From positions 186,001-250,000 of the forward strand of contig JALIZF010001623.1 in NCBI GenBank assembly GCA_029948255.1: a stretch of 64,000 nucleotides of DNA, given 5' to 3'. The notes beneath the pieces are model-generated. The model was not told where the DNA came from, ran no database searches, and saw nothing but the letters and a program-made list of their open reading frames with translations. Made by a program: the position numbers and the translations under genes. Positions 1-13,000 of the stretch are shown here, one piece after another. This stretch comes from Telmatactis stephensoni. Its lineage: Eukaryota > Cnidaria > Anthozoa > Actiniaria > Isophelliidae. Numbering within the stretch: the first letter of the stretch is position 1; every line of letters begins with the position of its first letter.

Positions 1-300
1 GGGGAGGGGTGTTTGAGTATCACACTTATGGGGGGTAGGGTAAGTCAGATTTACCTAAAACAACCTAAAATGCACGGCTTGCTGTAGTCTAGGTGATAAA
101 TATATAGGTAGAAAAATGTGAAGGAGTTTGTTTAACATCGATAGTTTCTTTAGCTGAGCTAATCTATTAGATCTGTTTGTTAATTCTAGCTATGATACCG
201 CCTAACATTCTAACAGGGTGTAAAACGTTCACTTAGGGGGGGGGGTAAGTCAAATCTATCTTATAAGATAATTAATAGCCCTCTTTCAATATATGGTTGA
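1..300. repeat. Inverted copies of the 2390-3130 minisatellite
   Basis: The first 80 bases are the reverse complement of 2383-2460, sharing the run of C, the GACTTACCCTACC core and the adjoining TAGGTTGTTTTAGG. A second degenerate copy lies at about 225-275. The same family therefore occurs here in the opposite orientation to the array at 2390-3130, and together they bracket a 2.3-kb interval. Either an inverted array or the two ends of a larger element would explain this. The window edge hides the left boundary. Confidence 0.75.
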
Positions 301-306
301 GTCCCC

Positions 307-431
307 CCACACAAAATATTCAGTACGAGGCTCAGGGGAATAATGCTTAGTCGTGCGCAACTAAACAAATGTTCAGTCTCACACCACAAAGCATTATTCC
401 CCAGAGCCTCAAACTGATTCTTTTGTGTGTG
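307..431. repeat. Short palindromic MITE
   Basis: The two halves are imperfect inverted copies of about 45 bp. The left half begins CACACAAAATATTCAG and contains GGGGAATAATGCTT. The right half contains AAGCATTATTCCCC and ends TTTTGTGTG. The loop between them is about 35 bp. No coding capacity is seen and no family is assigned. Confidence 0.7.
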
Positions 432-1164
432 GCAACTCAAACATATTTCGAAAGTGGACTATTCAAAACACAGAAAATATTTTCCAGACAGCACCAGGCA
501 TACCAGAATGTTTTATTAGATCTCTTAGCTCCTGCTTATATGGCGAAAAGTTGTCTCGGCTAACCAAGACAGCCTGCCTCGAGTTACCCTGGGCGAGATG
601 AGTTTTCGTGTATTTCTCCTATGGAGAATTTAACTCATCTCAGTTAAATGAAACAACTCAGGGATGAGTTGTCTCGTCTCGGCTGATAGGGTAACCCTGG
701 CAGGCAGAACAAGTTTCTCATATAAACATAACTCACCTGCCCAGGGCGAGATAGCTCGAAGAAAAACAAAGGAAATGTTTCATTCCTTGTCTCCGGGGGC
801 AAAGTATTACTTCATTCCATGTACACGCTCTGTGAAATTGTCTAGGGGTGGGGGATGTCTTCGATAGATGTGACAACGTTTCTCCATATAAACAGGGCCT
901 AAATTAATTCTAGCTATGCATCCATCCAAAATTCGAGGTGGTCAGAAGTGGGGAAAGGGAGTTGGTAAACTAAGGGGGGAGAGTAATGCAAATTTAGCTA
1001 AAAACGTGAAATACAGCTAATTGTAACGAGAAAGTGTCACAAGGTACCAGCAAATTAATTAATGAAGAGATCAGGCTGATTAATATTTGGTACAGATCTC
1101 CCAAAATATTCTATGTTCTATGTTGAAGGTCTCCAAGACAGTTTTCAGTTCTATGAATAAAGCC

Positions 1165-1795
1165 AAAATAAGATAAGAGAGGAAAACTTGTTGGTGGGGC
1201 GCGTGCTGTGATGATTCCTATCTGTGCTATTTTTAGTAACCGGATGCAGTTTAATTTTCGTCTTACCCTACTCTCGTGCATTGAAAATTTGAATGAGTGG
1301 AATTTGCCGATTTGAGCTTCATAAAATCACACAATCGATTCCAGATTCCACGGAAAAGCCATCTGATGTCCTATTAATAACATACATAAAAAAGTTTTTC
1401 TCATCGAAATGAGTGAAAATGTTGGAGTAACTCAATGACATGTGATACATCAGTAGCGCGCTCATTTCCGCTAAAATTTCTTTCAAAAACACAACAAAAT
1501 CCTCGACGTTTTTGCCTCTTTTTCCATCCAAATTGTTCGTTTGTTAGCAAACATTACACACTTTTGATGCTATTTAATATAAACAACAGCAGAGCTAAGA
1601 AAACTTTGATTTAACGCTGTTTTTGAAAACACATATCTGCAGTAAACGGTTTTTGTGGGTCCTAAAGTGTCAAATTATGACGCATGGGAGTAGGGTAGGA
1701 CGAAAATTAACTGCATGCGGTTACTAAAATATAGCACAGATGGGAATCATCACGGCAGGAGCCCCATTAACAAGTTGCCCTCTTATTTATGCTCT
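1165..1795. repeat. MITE with ~115-bp terminal inverted repeats
   Basis: Bases 1165-1279 and 1680-1795 are imperfect inverted copies. Shared blocks include GTGATGATTCC, ATCTGTGCTAT and AGTAACCG, next to a TACCCTACTC motif. The 400-bp interior has only short unrecognised ORFs. This looks like a non-autonomous DNA transposon. Its exact ends and target duplication are not clear. Confidence 0.7.
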
Positions 1796-2389
1796 CTTGA
1801 TAAAGCTCTGGTGAGCTTCACACTGGCAAGGCGTCTGCTTTGAAGCTAGATAGTAATTTCTCAAGATTTTTCAAAAAATTCCTAAAACAAACGTTCGTCA
1901 TCTTTTTTCCTTGATATTTGTAAATAATTTTTGCCAGGGCCTTGTTCTCGAAGGCGCATGTGACTTCACCTTAAGAACGCGATCTAGCTATGGTGAACAA
2001 GATTTTGACGATTTTTAAACAAATTGTAGATGCAGAAGTTTATTTTTTGAAACCAATTTTTGTTTGAACTTTATAGCCTATTTGAGCTTATAACACACAA
2101 CAAACACGTTAAGATTTTCATAAGAATAGCATTTTAATAATGCAGTACTCTTGGGTAAGCTCAGTGCAGGTGATATGGTGGCACTTGATACACTGCACCA
2201 TTTCAGTCTGTTATCAAAGCTATGTAACCATGCTGGAATGAAAGCTCAGCTAACAAAACTATTTTTTCTACCTATATATTTATCAGTTAGACTACAGAAA
2301 GCCGCGTGCCTGTGGCGTGATAGATGCACGATAGAAAATATAAAGAACCCTTAACAAACGTAAGAGAGCAACTCTAATTTGTCTGCATT

Positions 2390-3130
2390 TTAGGTTGTTT
2401 TAGGTAAATCTGACTTACCCTACCCCCCATAAGTGTGATACTCAAACACCCCTCCCCCCGATAGACTGTTTGGTGGAACCATAACTAGAACTAACAAACA
2501 GATCTAATAGCAAAGTTCTGGTATGTTTCGTACTGTCTGGGTAGTGTTGTCTGCATTTTAAAATATTTTAGGTAAATTTGACTTACCCTACCCCCCTAAG
2601 TGTAACATTTAGCCCCCCCTGATCAAATCTTATGGAGAGTGCCATAGCTAGAATTGACAAACAGATTCAACAGCAAACTTTTGGTATGTTTCGTACTGTC
2701 TGGGTGGTGCTGTCTCCATTTTAGGTTGTTTTAGCCCAGTTAAATTTGACTTACCCTACCCCCCTAAGTGTGATACTCAACCCCCCTGATAAGAAATTGG
2801 ACGGTGTTATAGCTAGAATTAACAAACAGATCTAAAAGCAAACTTTTGGTAAGTTTCGCACTGTCTGGGTAGTGTTGTCTGCATTTTAGATTATTTTAGG
2901 TAAATTTGACTTACCCTACCCCCCAAAGTGAAATATTTAGCCCCCCCTGATCGAATCTTCGATGGATCCATAGCTAGACTTAACAAACAGATCAAACAGC
3001 AAACTTTTGGTATGTTTTGCACTGTCTGGGTGGTGTTGTCTGCATTTTATAATTTTCTAGGTAGATTTGACCTACCCTACCCCCCTAAGTGTCAAATTTG
3101 ACCCCCCCTGGACGAATTCAGGTGGGATCC
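2390..3130. repeat. Tandem minisatellite array, ~5 units of 160-168 bp
   Basis: The core GACTTACCCTACC (GACCTACCCTACC in the last unit) recurs at 2412, 2580, 2748, 2908 and 3069, giving intervals of 168, 168, 160 and 161 bp. Each unit also carries TAGCTAGAATTRACAAACAGAT and a TACTGTCTGGGT-like block. The units differ by scattered substitutions, so this is an ageing array. Inverted copies lie at 1-300 and a degenerate one at about 930-1000. Confidence 0.9.
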
Positions 3131-5298
3131 ATAGCTTAAATTAATCAGCTCATTGAATACTACAACTGTGCCAAATTTGGTGCTTTTACCTCAAAGTGAA
3201 CAATTAGGCCATTTTTCTGCACCATATTGCTGGACTAAATGTCCTTGGAACCAGTTCGCTGGAGCAACCATTTGCGCACCATAGATCTGTGCATTTTAGT
3301 TGACAGATTTGGTCTGGGAAAACTAATATAGTGTTTGATATGAAGACTACCACACAAAGAAGATGAGAGGTGACGTGATACCAAATTGTATAAGAATCCT
3401 TTTGTGTGGGAAAAACAGGTTAAAATCTGCCATCATCTACATGTTGACAAACGTAGATTTGTAATGCCCCCAAAAATAGACGTGTATTAACTATTATGAA
3501 TACATTCCTAGCTTTCAGCTGGTAGTAAACAGGCAAAACATAAATGTTTTTAGCTAAACCTAATCCAATTCACACCTCATTTACTGTACTGAGAGCAACC
3601 ACAAACGGAAATGGATTAGGGATTATCACCATAGCAAAATATTTTTGAGGAACCGGGACACATTTTTTAGACAGTATAAGCTCGCCATAACTTAACTTAA
3701 TCTCAAAGTTTTGAAATGCTTAGAGCAATTCTTTTAAAGGAAACTCCTAGACAAAGGCTCAAAGAGCATGAAAAGGTTTGAAATCTGAAACTTTCAATGT
3801 AAAAATCTAACAAGTGGTAATTTTTAGTAGGTCTTAAATATCTTTCCTAATAAATAATTTATGATAGATTACTCATACATGCATGCAGCATTCAATTACA
3901 AATCCTTACTAGTTTGAGAAGTTTGGTTTGGATACCTTTTATTTTGAATGAGTCATAGACGTTTGGAAATCGAGGGCTAATGCCAAAATTGACGTGTCCA
4001 TATCTTTCTTGAATTTCAATTAAAACCAATAATGTAACAGATACTTATCTATCCACTTCTTATCCTGAGTTTTGCTTGGCTTTAAAAAATATATAACTAT
4101 TTTTATGAAGATCGTAAAAAATCATAATTCATGCTAACTTATTCAAACTTGCAAAAATTTATTGATTGCAACAAGAAATAATTGATATAAAAGTCTAATT
4201 GATGTTACCTGAAAATTGATGAGGACATTGACAAAAAGCTTCTTGTTTTTCTGTACTGTTTTTTGTTGTTATGGAAACCAAAATTGCACTTTTTGCTTCC
4301 ACAGTGATGTCGTACACCTTTGCAAAAGTTCGTGCCTCTGGTTTCTTGCCTCCTTCCCTCCTTCGTTTTTGCAAAGGTTTTGTTTAAAATTTTTGTCTAT
4401 ATGCTGTTTTCAGCTCTTCTTGCTAGGCAACCAAACAGTTTTGCAAAGTCATGTAACAATAAGCACAACCTGAGTCAATATGATATAGAACAGTCCCCGA
4501 GGGCATCACAAGCTAGATAATATGTAGGAGTTATTAAGTGTTCTTTTGTTTAAAAAAAATGATGCACTGCCATTTTAGATCAATTTTATTACCACGAACA
4601 ATGACAAAGAAGAGTCTGTACAGAAAATAAACATGAAGTACTGGAAAAAATACCGTCAAGGTGGCTATGCAAAGACTTCCAATAACATTTCTTATAGTGA
4701 GTGATTCTCTTTTATAGTGACCTACTATTGTGTGATAAGAGTGAGAATGATGAAGAGACAAGAATGTGTGCAATGACATATCCAAAAACTCTGGACAAAA
4801 GTTCTAAGGGTACCTTTTATATTTTAACACTTTGCTATTCTAGAGTTATCTACTACGTTATTTTGATACATGCCTTTGGTGACTCTGGTGTAGAACCTCA
4901 AGAAGATAAGGAAACAAGAACTTGTGAATCGACAGTTTTTTCCAATGAAGGTGCTAATAATAGTTTCCATGTCATGCTAAATTATTCAATTAACTAGTAA
5001 TAGTTTTCACTATAGCTGCCCCCGCACTTTAATTGATGTTGAAAGTTGTCATGCTTTTTTTTGTTATATATTTTGTAATGTTTTGTTTATTATGTGCAAG
5101 TAAAAATGCAAGTAAAAGTTTTGAAAACTATTGTTCGAGAAGTTTATAAGTTTGTAATACGCAGTTTGAATAAAAGGGACCTTTTTTATTGAAGGTCTGG
5201 AGGAGTTGCTGAGGTAGATTGAAGTTTTGTAGGCTCGTAATTTATTTGGGACAGAATCTTCGTTTAATATTTATCAAGGTGATTTTGGTGTGTTGTAT
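3131..5298. other. No recognisable gene
   Basis: This AT-rich stretch holds several short ORFs of under 100 codons. None has a recognisable motif or convincing splice signals. I see no TIRs or tandem repeats here. It may be intergenic or intronic host DNA. Confidence 0.5.
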
Positions 5299-5508
5299 TT
5301 AGTGTAAACTCTGGTCAGTTGTAATGCAATTCTGAACCATTGTGTTAATTGAGTCCATTTTGAGCAAATACTGCCATTGTTGCTCCAGTTGCTCATAAAG
5401 GCCTGAAGGTTTTGTTGTTATATTCCCAGAATCTGGGACAACCATAGCAATTGTAGAATAAAGAGATAGTTCATAGAGAGCGTTCATAGATGCTAGCCAA
5501 TCACAGTT
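5299..5508 (-). CDS. Possible 3' exon of an unrecognised gene
   Basis: The minus strand has an open frame of about 70 codons ending in a stop at 5299. It can be extended upstream of its first ATG (at 5487) by a few codons, next to a TAG splice-acceptor-like site. The peptide is moderately hydrophilic and Q-rich (a LEQQWQYLL stretch). It matches no family I know. Its only context is the duplicated host segment at 5571-5887, into which the gypsy element inserted. It could equally be a chance ORF. Confidence 0.2.
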   Translation of the reverse strand, partial: NCDWLASMNALYELSLYSTIAMVVPDSGNITTKPSGLYEQLEQQWQYLLKMDSINTMVQNCITTDQSLH

Positions 5509-5570
5509 ATATATTATCTATGTTATAACAAATAATATATGAGAACCAGTCTTTATCAAAAACAACATAT

Positions 5571-5887
5571 TTTATATGTAACAGGAACAATGGAGATATA
5601 ATGGAAGAAGCTAATTTGAAATAATGCAACGTATTGTTAGGCAGTAGTATTTTCAACATTGTTCAACAGCAACAAGCTAGTGATTATTCTTTTGCATGTA
5701 TTTTGCCTGTTTCATGTCACTCTTTTTGAGAATGCAGTAACATTGTAGGTTTTATCTTTGTTTTCTAGTTGGAAAGTTGACATTCATGTCTACAGTAGGT
5801 AACAGTTCTTGATTAGCATTGATCTGCTACAATTCAGAGAAAGCAATATCCTCCATGCATTTCATATATAACAGGAACGATGAATAT
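5571..5887. repeat. Host segment duplicated on both sides of the gypsy insertion
   Basis: Sequence at 5576-5720 (AACAGGAACAATGGAGATA, AGCTAATTTGAAATAA, CAACAGCAACAAGCTAGTGAT) is repeated at about 5868-5887, interrupted by the gypsy element, and resumes at 21983-22110. Before the insertion there was thus a tandem duplication with a period near 295 bp. The gypsy element landed near the start of the second copy. Confidence 0.75.
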
Positions 5888-6012
5888 TGTAGTATATTAG
5901 ACTACGAAATCAGAACAACACGACAAGTGACTGTTCAAACAGGGCGCCGTTTATTTGACAAAGTCAATCCCAGAAAACCTTGCGGTTATAACACAGGGAA
6001 CCCGACACTACA
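5888..6012 (-). repeat. Gypsy 3' LTR
   Basis: This 125-bp repeat is identical by eye to 21855-21979. It begins and ends with TG...CA-type termini inside a TGTAG/CTACA inverted pair. On the minus strand it follows a G-rich polypurine tract. The host duplication AATAT abuts it at 5883-5887. Confidence 0.95.
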
Positions 6013-6030
6013 TCCGTCCCCCCCCCCAAG
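6013..6030 (-). promoter_or_regulatory. Gypsy polypurine tract
   Basis: Read on the minus strand, a run of eleven G residues followed by ACGGA sits directly upstream of the 3' LTR. This is the expected place for the plus-strand primer of an LTR retrotransposon. Confidence 0.75.
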
Positions 6031-6134
6031 TTATAAACAAGCCTGTAAATCAGGCAACAGAAACAAAGTCAATATAACATAATAATAACCATATATGGCT
6101 ACTGTTCAATGTCTTCACAAATGTGTTCATAAAG

Positions 6135-8520
6135 TTAAGTGGTATAGTCCTTTAAATAGCTTGGTTTGTTGTGAGTCCTTGTTGACCTCCTCAGGACGCT
6201 GGAGTCGTCTTCTTGTTCTTTCCGTTCAGGTTCTTTAGGCTGTATTGGAGCTTGGTCGGTATCTGTAGGACATTCAATCGTGGGAGCCTCCAATGGTTGG
6301 GTTGCTGGGGCTGAGATCAGTGGAATGCTGGAGAACGTAATGTCGGTTGGATGGGGACTGGTAGACCTTAGGCGAATGTGGTCTAAATGACGTCTGCAGA
6401 CTCCACCATCACTGAGTTGTATCAGGTAAGACACTGGTCCTGACTTGTTCAAAATAGTTCCACTCACCCACTTGGGACCATATGAGAAATTCTTAACAAA
6501 TACTGTATCACTGACCTGAAATTCTCTTTGATGGGCGTGGTTATCGTGGTGGTCTTTTTGCACCTTTTGCTTCTCTTCCACTCGAGCGCGGGTGATGTCC
6601 TGACTTAAAGGGTTGAAAAGGTCCAGTCTTGTCTTCAATTTCTTGTTCATCAGCAGTTCACTTGGTGACTTACCAGTTGTAGCTTGAGGTGTTGTATGTT
6701 GAGCCAACAAGAATCTGCTTAGTTTGGTATCCAGAGGTTCTTCACTCTTTTCCATCTTTTTCATTGCCTCTTTGAAACTACGGACATACCTTTCAGCTAA
6801 TCCATTTGAAGCTGGATGTTTGGGTGCTGAAGTAATATGCTTGATTCCATTTTCAGACATGAACAAGGCAAACTCTTCACTTGTAAAAGCTGTACCATTG
6901 TCTGAAACTACTACATCAGGCAATCCTTGTCGTGCAAAACATTCACGTAACTTCTGTATAGTGACAGCGGTGGTAGATGAATTACACTTGAAGACTTCTA
7001 ACCATTTGCTGTATGCATCTACTATTATCAAAAACATATGGCCAAGGAAAGGCCCTGCATGGTCAATGTGAATGCGTGACCACGGCCTTGACGGCCACTC
7101 CCATGGGTGAAGGGGTGCAGCAGCAGGAACTGTTGCTTGTAATTGACACCCTCCACAGTTCCTTACTTTACTTTCAATGTCTGCATCCAGACCCGGCCAC
7201 CAAAAATAACTACGAGCTAACAATTTCATGCGTACCATACCTGGATGTCCTGTGTGTAGCTCTGCTAACAGCTTTGCTTGTCCTTGTACAGGTATAATCA
7301 CTCTTGAACCCCACAAGATACAACCATCTTGTGTGCTAAGCTCTAACTTCCGAGCATAATAGGGGTGCAGTTCCTCTTTCAGTTCCTGATTTGGCCATCC
7401 GAGGTTTACCTGATTAAGTACCTTGCTCAGAATTGGGTCCAAGGAAGTCCATCTGGCAATATCTTTCACTTTCACTGGGGTGTTATCTAAATGTTCCTTT
7501 ACTAGCATAATGTCCCCCGGTATAGGAACATGTTTCACTTCCTCTTGAACAGGAAGGCGGCTTAGACAATCAGCATTGCCATTTTTGGAGCCTTCTCGGT
7601 ATAGCAGGTCATAAGAATACCCAGACAAAAACAAGGCCCATCGTTGAATTCTGGGTGAAGCCATGTGTGGAATAGCTTTTTCACTCTTGAATAGACCTAG
7701 AAGGGACTTGTGATCTGTATAGGCTTTAAAATGTCTTCCATATAAGTAAGTATGTATGGAACTTCCTGACCCCAAACATCAGTGCTGCAGACTCTTTATC
7801 CAGTTGTGAATAGTTCTTTTCTGCTGGAGTTAATGTGCGGGATGCATAGGAAATAGGGCGTTCACTGCCATCTTCCATAATATGTGAAAGAACACAACCA
7901 AGACCATATGGTGAAGCATCACAGGCTAGGGTCAACTCTTTTTCTAGACTATAGTGCACCAGAAGCTGTGATGAATTCAGAGCTGACTTTGCTTGGTCCC
8001 AAGCTTGCTCCTGTTCCTGATTCCATTCCCATGGAGCATCTTTTGCTAACAACTTGTGCAGTGGGACTAGGATGTTTGTTACATTGGGAATGTAACAAGA
8101 ATAATAGTTAAGCATACCTAAAAAGGCTTGCAGTTCCTTCAGGTTTGTTGGACGGGGTGAATCTTGAATGGCTTTAATTTTCTCCTTTACGGGTTGAATC
8201 CCTTGCTGATTGATGCGATGACCCAAATAGGTGACTTCAGAAGCTTGAAAGATACACTTTTGTTTTTTCAGTCGGATACCAGCTTTCTCTAGACGTGATA
8301 AGACTTCTCGCAGACTTTGAAAATGTTCCTCAGTTGTTTTTCCAGCAATCAGCAATCATACGGACCACCACATTAGCAATACCTTGTAGAAGGTTTTCCA
8401 TAGTGTGCTGGAAGATGCCTGGGGCAGAGGCAATGCCATAACAGAGTCGGTTATACTCAAACAATCCCTTGTGGGTGTTGATAGTGGTGTACTTTTTTGA
8501 ATCTTCATCTAACTCGAGTT
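6135..8520 (-). pseudogene. Gypsy pol, 3' part: end of RT, RNase H, integrase
   Basis: This continues the reading frame that stops at 20186. It encodes the rest of the reverse transcriptase palm (INTHKGLF, SAPGIFQ), the RNase H region (TLACDASPYGLG, YTDHKSLLGLF) and an integrase. The integrase has an H2C2 zinc finger (H-X3-H ... C-X2-C around HTGHPG and CGGCQ) and a DDE core (HIDHAGP, VSDNGTAF, ASNGLAERYVRSFKE). Two lesions break it. At about 8350 the YxDD-type catalytic motif of RT is missing, apparently through a loss of about 5 nt that also shifts the frame. At about 7750 a 4-nt insertion in a TACT repeat shifts the frame again. The terminal 546 codons (RNase H end and integrase) are open. 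Confidence 0.92.
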
Positions 8521-9107
8521 CACTACTAGCCAATAGTATGTGAAAAGTATGTGAAAAGACATGTGAAATTTATGAGAAAATTCACATGTCTTTCACATAT
8601 TTTTCACGTGTATTTTTCACATAATGATGTGAAAAGATAATGTGAAAAACATGTGAAACGGGGGGTCCTTTTCACACCCTGAAAACCATGTGAAATTAAT
8701 CAAATAACATGTGAAAAGGTAGTCTCAAATCTATATATTTCTTATTGTTTCACATGTTTTTTTATGTGAAAACAGTATTATTTCACATGTTTTACCCTGT
8801 GAAAATATTAAGACCAAATAATTTTCACATGGCCCTCATGTGAAAATATTTTTACAAAAAATACTTTTCACATGTTTTTTCATGTGAAATAGGTTGGAAA
8901 TGGATGTGAAAAACTAGCTTTAGTAGTAATTAACATGTGAAAACAGTATTATTTCACATGTTTTACCCTGTGAAAATATTAAGACCAAATAATTTTCACA
9001 TGGCCCTCATGTGAAAATATTTTTACAAAAAATACTTTTCACATGTTTTTTCATGTGAAATAGGTTGGAAATGGATGTGAAAAACTAGCTTTAGTAGTAA
9101 TTAACAT
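8521..9107. repeat. Left subterminal repeat region of the CACTA element
   Basis: CATGTGAAA and its complement TTTCACATG recur many times in both orientations, often as short hairpins. Bases 8765-8935 and 8936-9106 form an exact-looking tandem duplication of 171 bp. In characterised CACTA elements, subterminal motifs of this kind bind the accessory protein (TnpA in En/Spm). The same role here is inference. Confidence 0.9.
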
Positions 9108-10021
9108 ATAGGTAATTAATTTATAACCAATGAGAAGAATGAGATGATAATTGAAGCTAAATCATTGTGAATTTTTTCAATTATTTAATAAAATCAGATT
9201 TGAAATATAATGTACATTAATTAATTCTATATATATCTTGTAATTTGAATGCGGTCACATAATAAATAAATATATCACTATATAGTTGTTGAATTTTGAA
9301 TTGTTAATTGTGAATTTTTTCCATTTTTTAAATAATAAAATAAGATTTGAAATATAACGTAGACTTTACATATATATATTTTGTAATTTGAATGCGATCA
9401 CATATAAATAACTATATCACTATAGTTTATTTAATTAATTGATCATTAATTGATCATTTATATATAGTAATAAAATTGTATAGAACAAGAACAAAAATGG
9501 AGGAATATTAAATTCTTATAACATATTATAAATATCTCATTTTCTTGTTAAGTGTAATTTGAAGATAGAAATTGAAAAAGTCTATAATAGCTATAAAGAT
9601 ATATCATGTAATATTGATAAATATGCTAAAACATTGGTAATAGATATAATTATAGAATTATAAATATGTAAATAATATCTAGCTATCAAGTACTTATAAT
9701 TGATGTCATTAATGAATATTAATTATCACTGGCACCCTGATTACTTAAATTTTGCTACAAAGAAAGACTCAAAGTAAACCTGATCTTGTAATCAAATCAA
9801 TATCAATATATACCAATTGATCAAAAATTTCATGTATGATATGAAAATGTAACTATATGACCAATCAGAAAAATGAAAAAAAGGGCATTGGCCAGAGAAC
9901 TTATAGAATGTTGAAGTCAATATAATTCAATTCAGACTATCTATATCTATAGCTATAATGTAGGTAGCAGTTACAGTTACAGCTGTAGTATTTTGACTTG
10001 TCAAATATCTACATGTGTAAT
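9108..10021. other. AT-rich non-coding interior of the CACTA element
   Basis: No open frame of note lies between the left subterminal repeats and the end of the minus-strand gene. AT-rich blocks with TATATA and AATTAAT runs dominate. Bases 9165-9260 and about 9310-9400 are related to each other (GTGAATTTTTTC, GATTTGAAATATAA, TTTGTAATTTGAATGCG), an old local duplication. Confidence 0.6.
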
Positions 10022-13000
10022 CTATGCTGCATAATCAAAATCTAAGTTTCTGTTTGTTTTTCTTGCCCGTTTGCATGGCAAAAGTTCCTGATTTTGTACT
10101 GGCTTTGGAGCACTGGGCTCATCACATGTTACATAAACATACCCCTTGTACTTGGTCTTTCTCTCATTTTGATTAACATTATTGCTTTCACATGACACTC
10201 TGGTAGGCTTTGATGTAGAAGGGGTTTCATGAAGCTTAGGGGAAGCTTGACTCATTTTTGCAGATGCTTTAATGTTAGACTTATGAACAGGTGGCCTAGG
10301 TACTTTATCGTTGTTACCTTTTTCTGGGTTGGAATTCATAGATACTGCATTGTTACCTCTGTTAACATTATCACTTTGCTCTGATAAGGGAGGCTTTCTT
10401 GCTGTAGAAGGTTTTTCATGAAGCTTAGGTGCAGCTTGACCCATTTTTGCAGATGCTTTAATGTTAGACTTATTAACAGGTGGCCTAGGTACTTTATCAT
10501 TGTTACCTTTTTCTGGGTTGGAATTCATAGTGTTACCTCTGTTAACATTATCACTTTGCTTTGATGCTTTAATCAATAATTGGTTTTCAGGCCAATAGAA
10601 TGATTCTCCAACCTGGTAGATAAGAAGATAGACCTAGATTAGATTAAATCAGATCTGGATCGAAATAGTATGCACTTAATATATAGACAGGGTTCGTACT
10701 CTTTTGGAGTATCAAAATTCCATGACCTTGTATATTTTCCATAGCCAAAATTTAAATGATACTTTTCATGAAAATGGATTACTTTGTATAGGAAAAAATT
10801 TTCATCTTTTTGCCTAAGATCAAGGTACGATTATTTTCCTTGTGCCATTTTCCATGATTTTCCATGAACTTAATCTAAATTCCTTGACTTTCCAGGCCTG
10901 GAAAAGATCAGAAATTATGAAATTCCAGGTTTTCCATGACCCGTACAAACCCTGATAGATAAAAAGAAACTTACATGAACATCTTCAAGAGAATTGGCCT
11001 TGTTTGGTCCTTTAAGTATGACTGAACCGTCATACTTCCTCTGAAGCACAAGCCTTACATATTCATCTGTGGATCATAACATTCAAAATGAAAAGCAAAT
11101 CATTACATATTGTTAGATTAAGACTTTAATTACTTAAACAGGGTAGCCCATTTTTAGCAGCTAGCTAGGCTGATATCTATAGAGGCCCCTTCATGTACAC
11201 TAATAATATTGCAAGCTTTAGAAATTAGCATTTTTATTTGCTATCAATTGCGCGCCTCTGTTGTTCCAATAATTGAAATCTATTCTTTAGTTTCCTAACT
11301 TTATAGCTTACCATTTACTTTTGAGTGGCGGAGATAAGAGGCCATTCCCACTTTAGAAGCCCCATTCATTATGTAAAGCACATCTCTGTATAAAAAAATT
11401 AAAGTGAACCAGTTTTGTTATACAATATATGAGCCAGTGATTGTAGCTGTTATAAAGTTGTACATGGTACTGTGGAATAATAGACTATAATTACTCCTTA
11501 TACCCAGCTCTACCTATAATATTTTGTTCTACATTTAACATATCGAGCACTTTCAACAGCACCAATCCGTCCATCGACTGCTTATGTATATATCTAAGTA
11601 TATACTTACCCACTTTCAAATCTGAAACCAGTGTCTTCATCCTCACTTCCCTCTTCGTCTTTTTGTAATTTATCTTTTACAATATCTTCTATCCTTTTCT
11701 CCTCATCATGATCAGCTACTTCAGGTTTCTGTCTTTCACATTTCTGACCCTTGTACTTCTTCAACTGTTAATCACAAAATAATATGCATGCATGTAAACA
11801 TTTTGCTTGCAGGCTCTAATTAAGACTATTATATACAGTCAACCAAATATACTCAATTGATCTTGAAATTTATATATACAATAATATCGATACAAAGGTT
11901 TATTGCACGAGTCACTTGTATCAAAGAAAATACATGGGATATCCACAGTATGCTATGAAAAACCATCCTACACCATAATACAAATCTAGCCCTGAAATAC
12001 ATATATAAAAATGACCCCTGAGAATAATTCTGATCGACACACACATACATGTATACTGACACATACACCGAATCAAAATATGGCAGCAAAGTTAAATAAC
12101 TATTGTTCATACATACTGACTAGCATTCATGTGAAAACACTTTCTACGTGAATATGAGGCTAGTCAGTCAAGAACAATAGTTATTCAAATTTGCCACCAT
12201 ATTTCGATTCAGTCAATACCTTTTCACAACGAGTCCAATATTTTGTGTTGTTGAGCTGATTTCTTCTGTAAATAAGGCTCTCTGATAGCTTTTTGCGTAT
12301 GTCTCTTTTCCTATATGTTAGCTGGGGCAGCTCTTTAATTACCTGGTTGAAAACAGAAACCATTAATTTTCAAGGTATAAATAATTTGGATGTTTTGAAT
12401 AGGTGTCAAATAATAAGATCTTGGTCATGAGCTCTCCAGTTTGAATAAACTATACATATAACTACTTTAACAAGTCAAGTAAGAACATACCGTTGCATCA
12501 AACTTTTCCATCGTTTTAATAGGAATGTCTCTTAACAAGGGTGGGTCCTCCCATATTTTCACTGCTTTGGCTGCCTCCCTCAGAATAAACTGTGAATTAA
12601 AGCAACAATATTAATTAAATCAATTTAAGTTACTATTTATTATAATTTATATCTCATCTCCATAACAACTAATTAGCTGTGAGCTGAGAAAGCATAGGTT
12701 TGATGCCCATGCCTGTGTAGTTAAGTTATTGATTAAACAAGAAGGCTATAAGCTTATAGGGATAGTGTTACATAGAAGAAATGGCGGGAAAACGATGAAT
12801 GAATTAGCTATTATATTTATTCGGAACATGCACCCAATCATGCAAATCAAAAGGGTAGAATCAAAAAATCTGTGAAGCTCTTAATAATGGTTTAATACAT
12901 CTAAGCAAAGATAAAAGGATTTCGCATTGATCATGATGGTAGCTTTCTTAGTCTTTATATACTCAAAAGTTATAGCGTACGGTTATATAAAGCTAAAGGG

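Noticed and set aside
6724..7297. Plus-strand ORFs opposite gypsy integrase
   Set aside because: They are antisense shadows of a conserved integrase frame and have no motif of their own.
8521..9107. CRISPR-like regularly repeated motif
   Set aside because: Motifs occur in both orientations at irregular spacing, in a eukaryotic transposon end. There are no uniform spacers and no cas genes.
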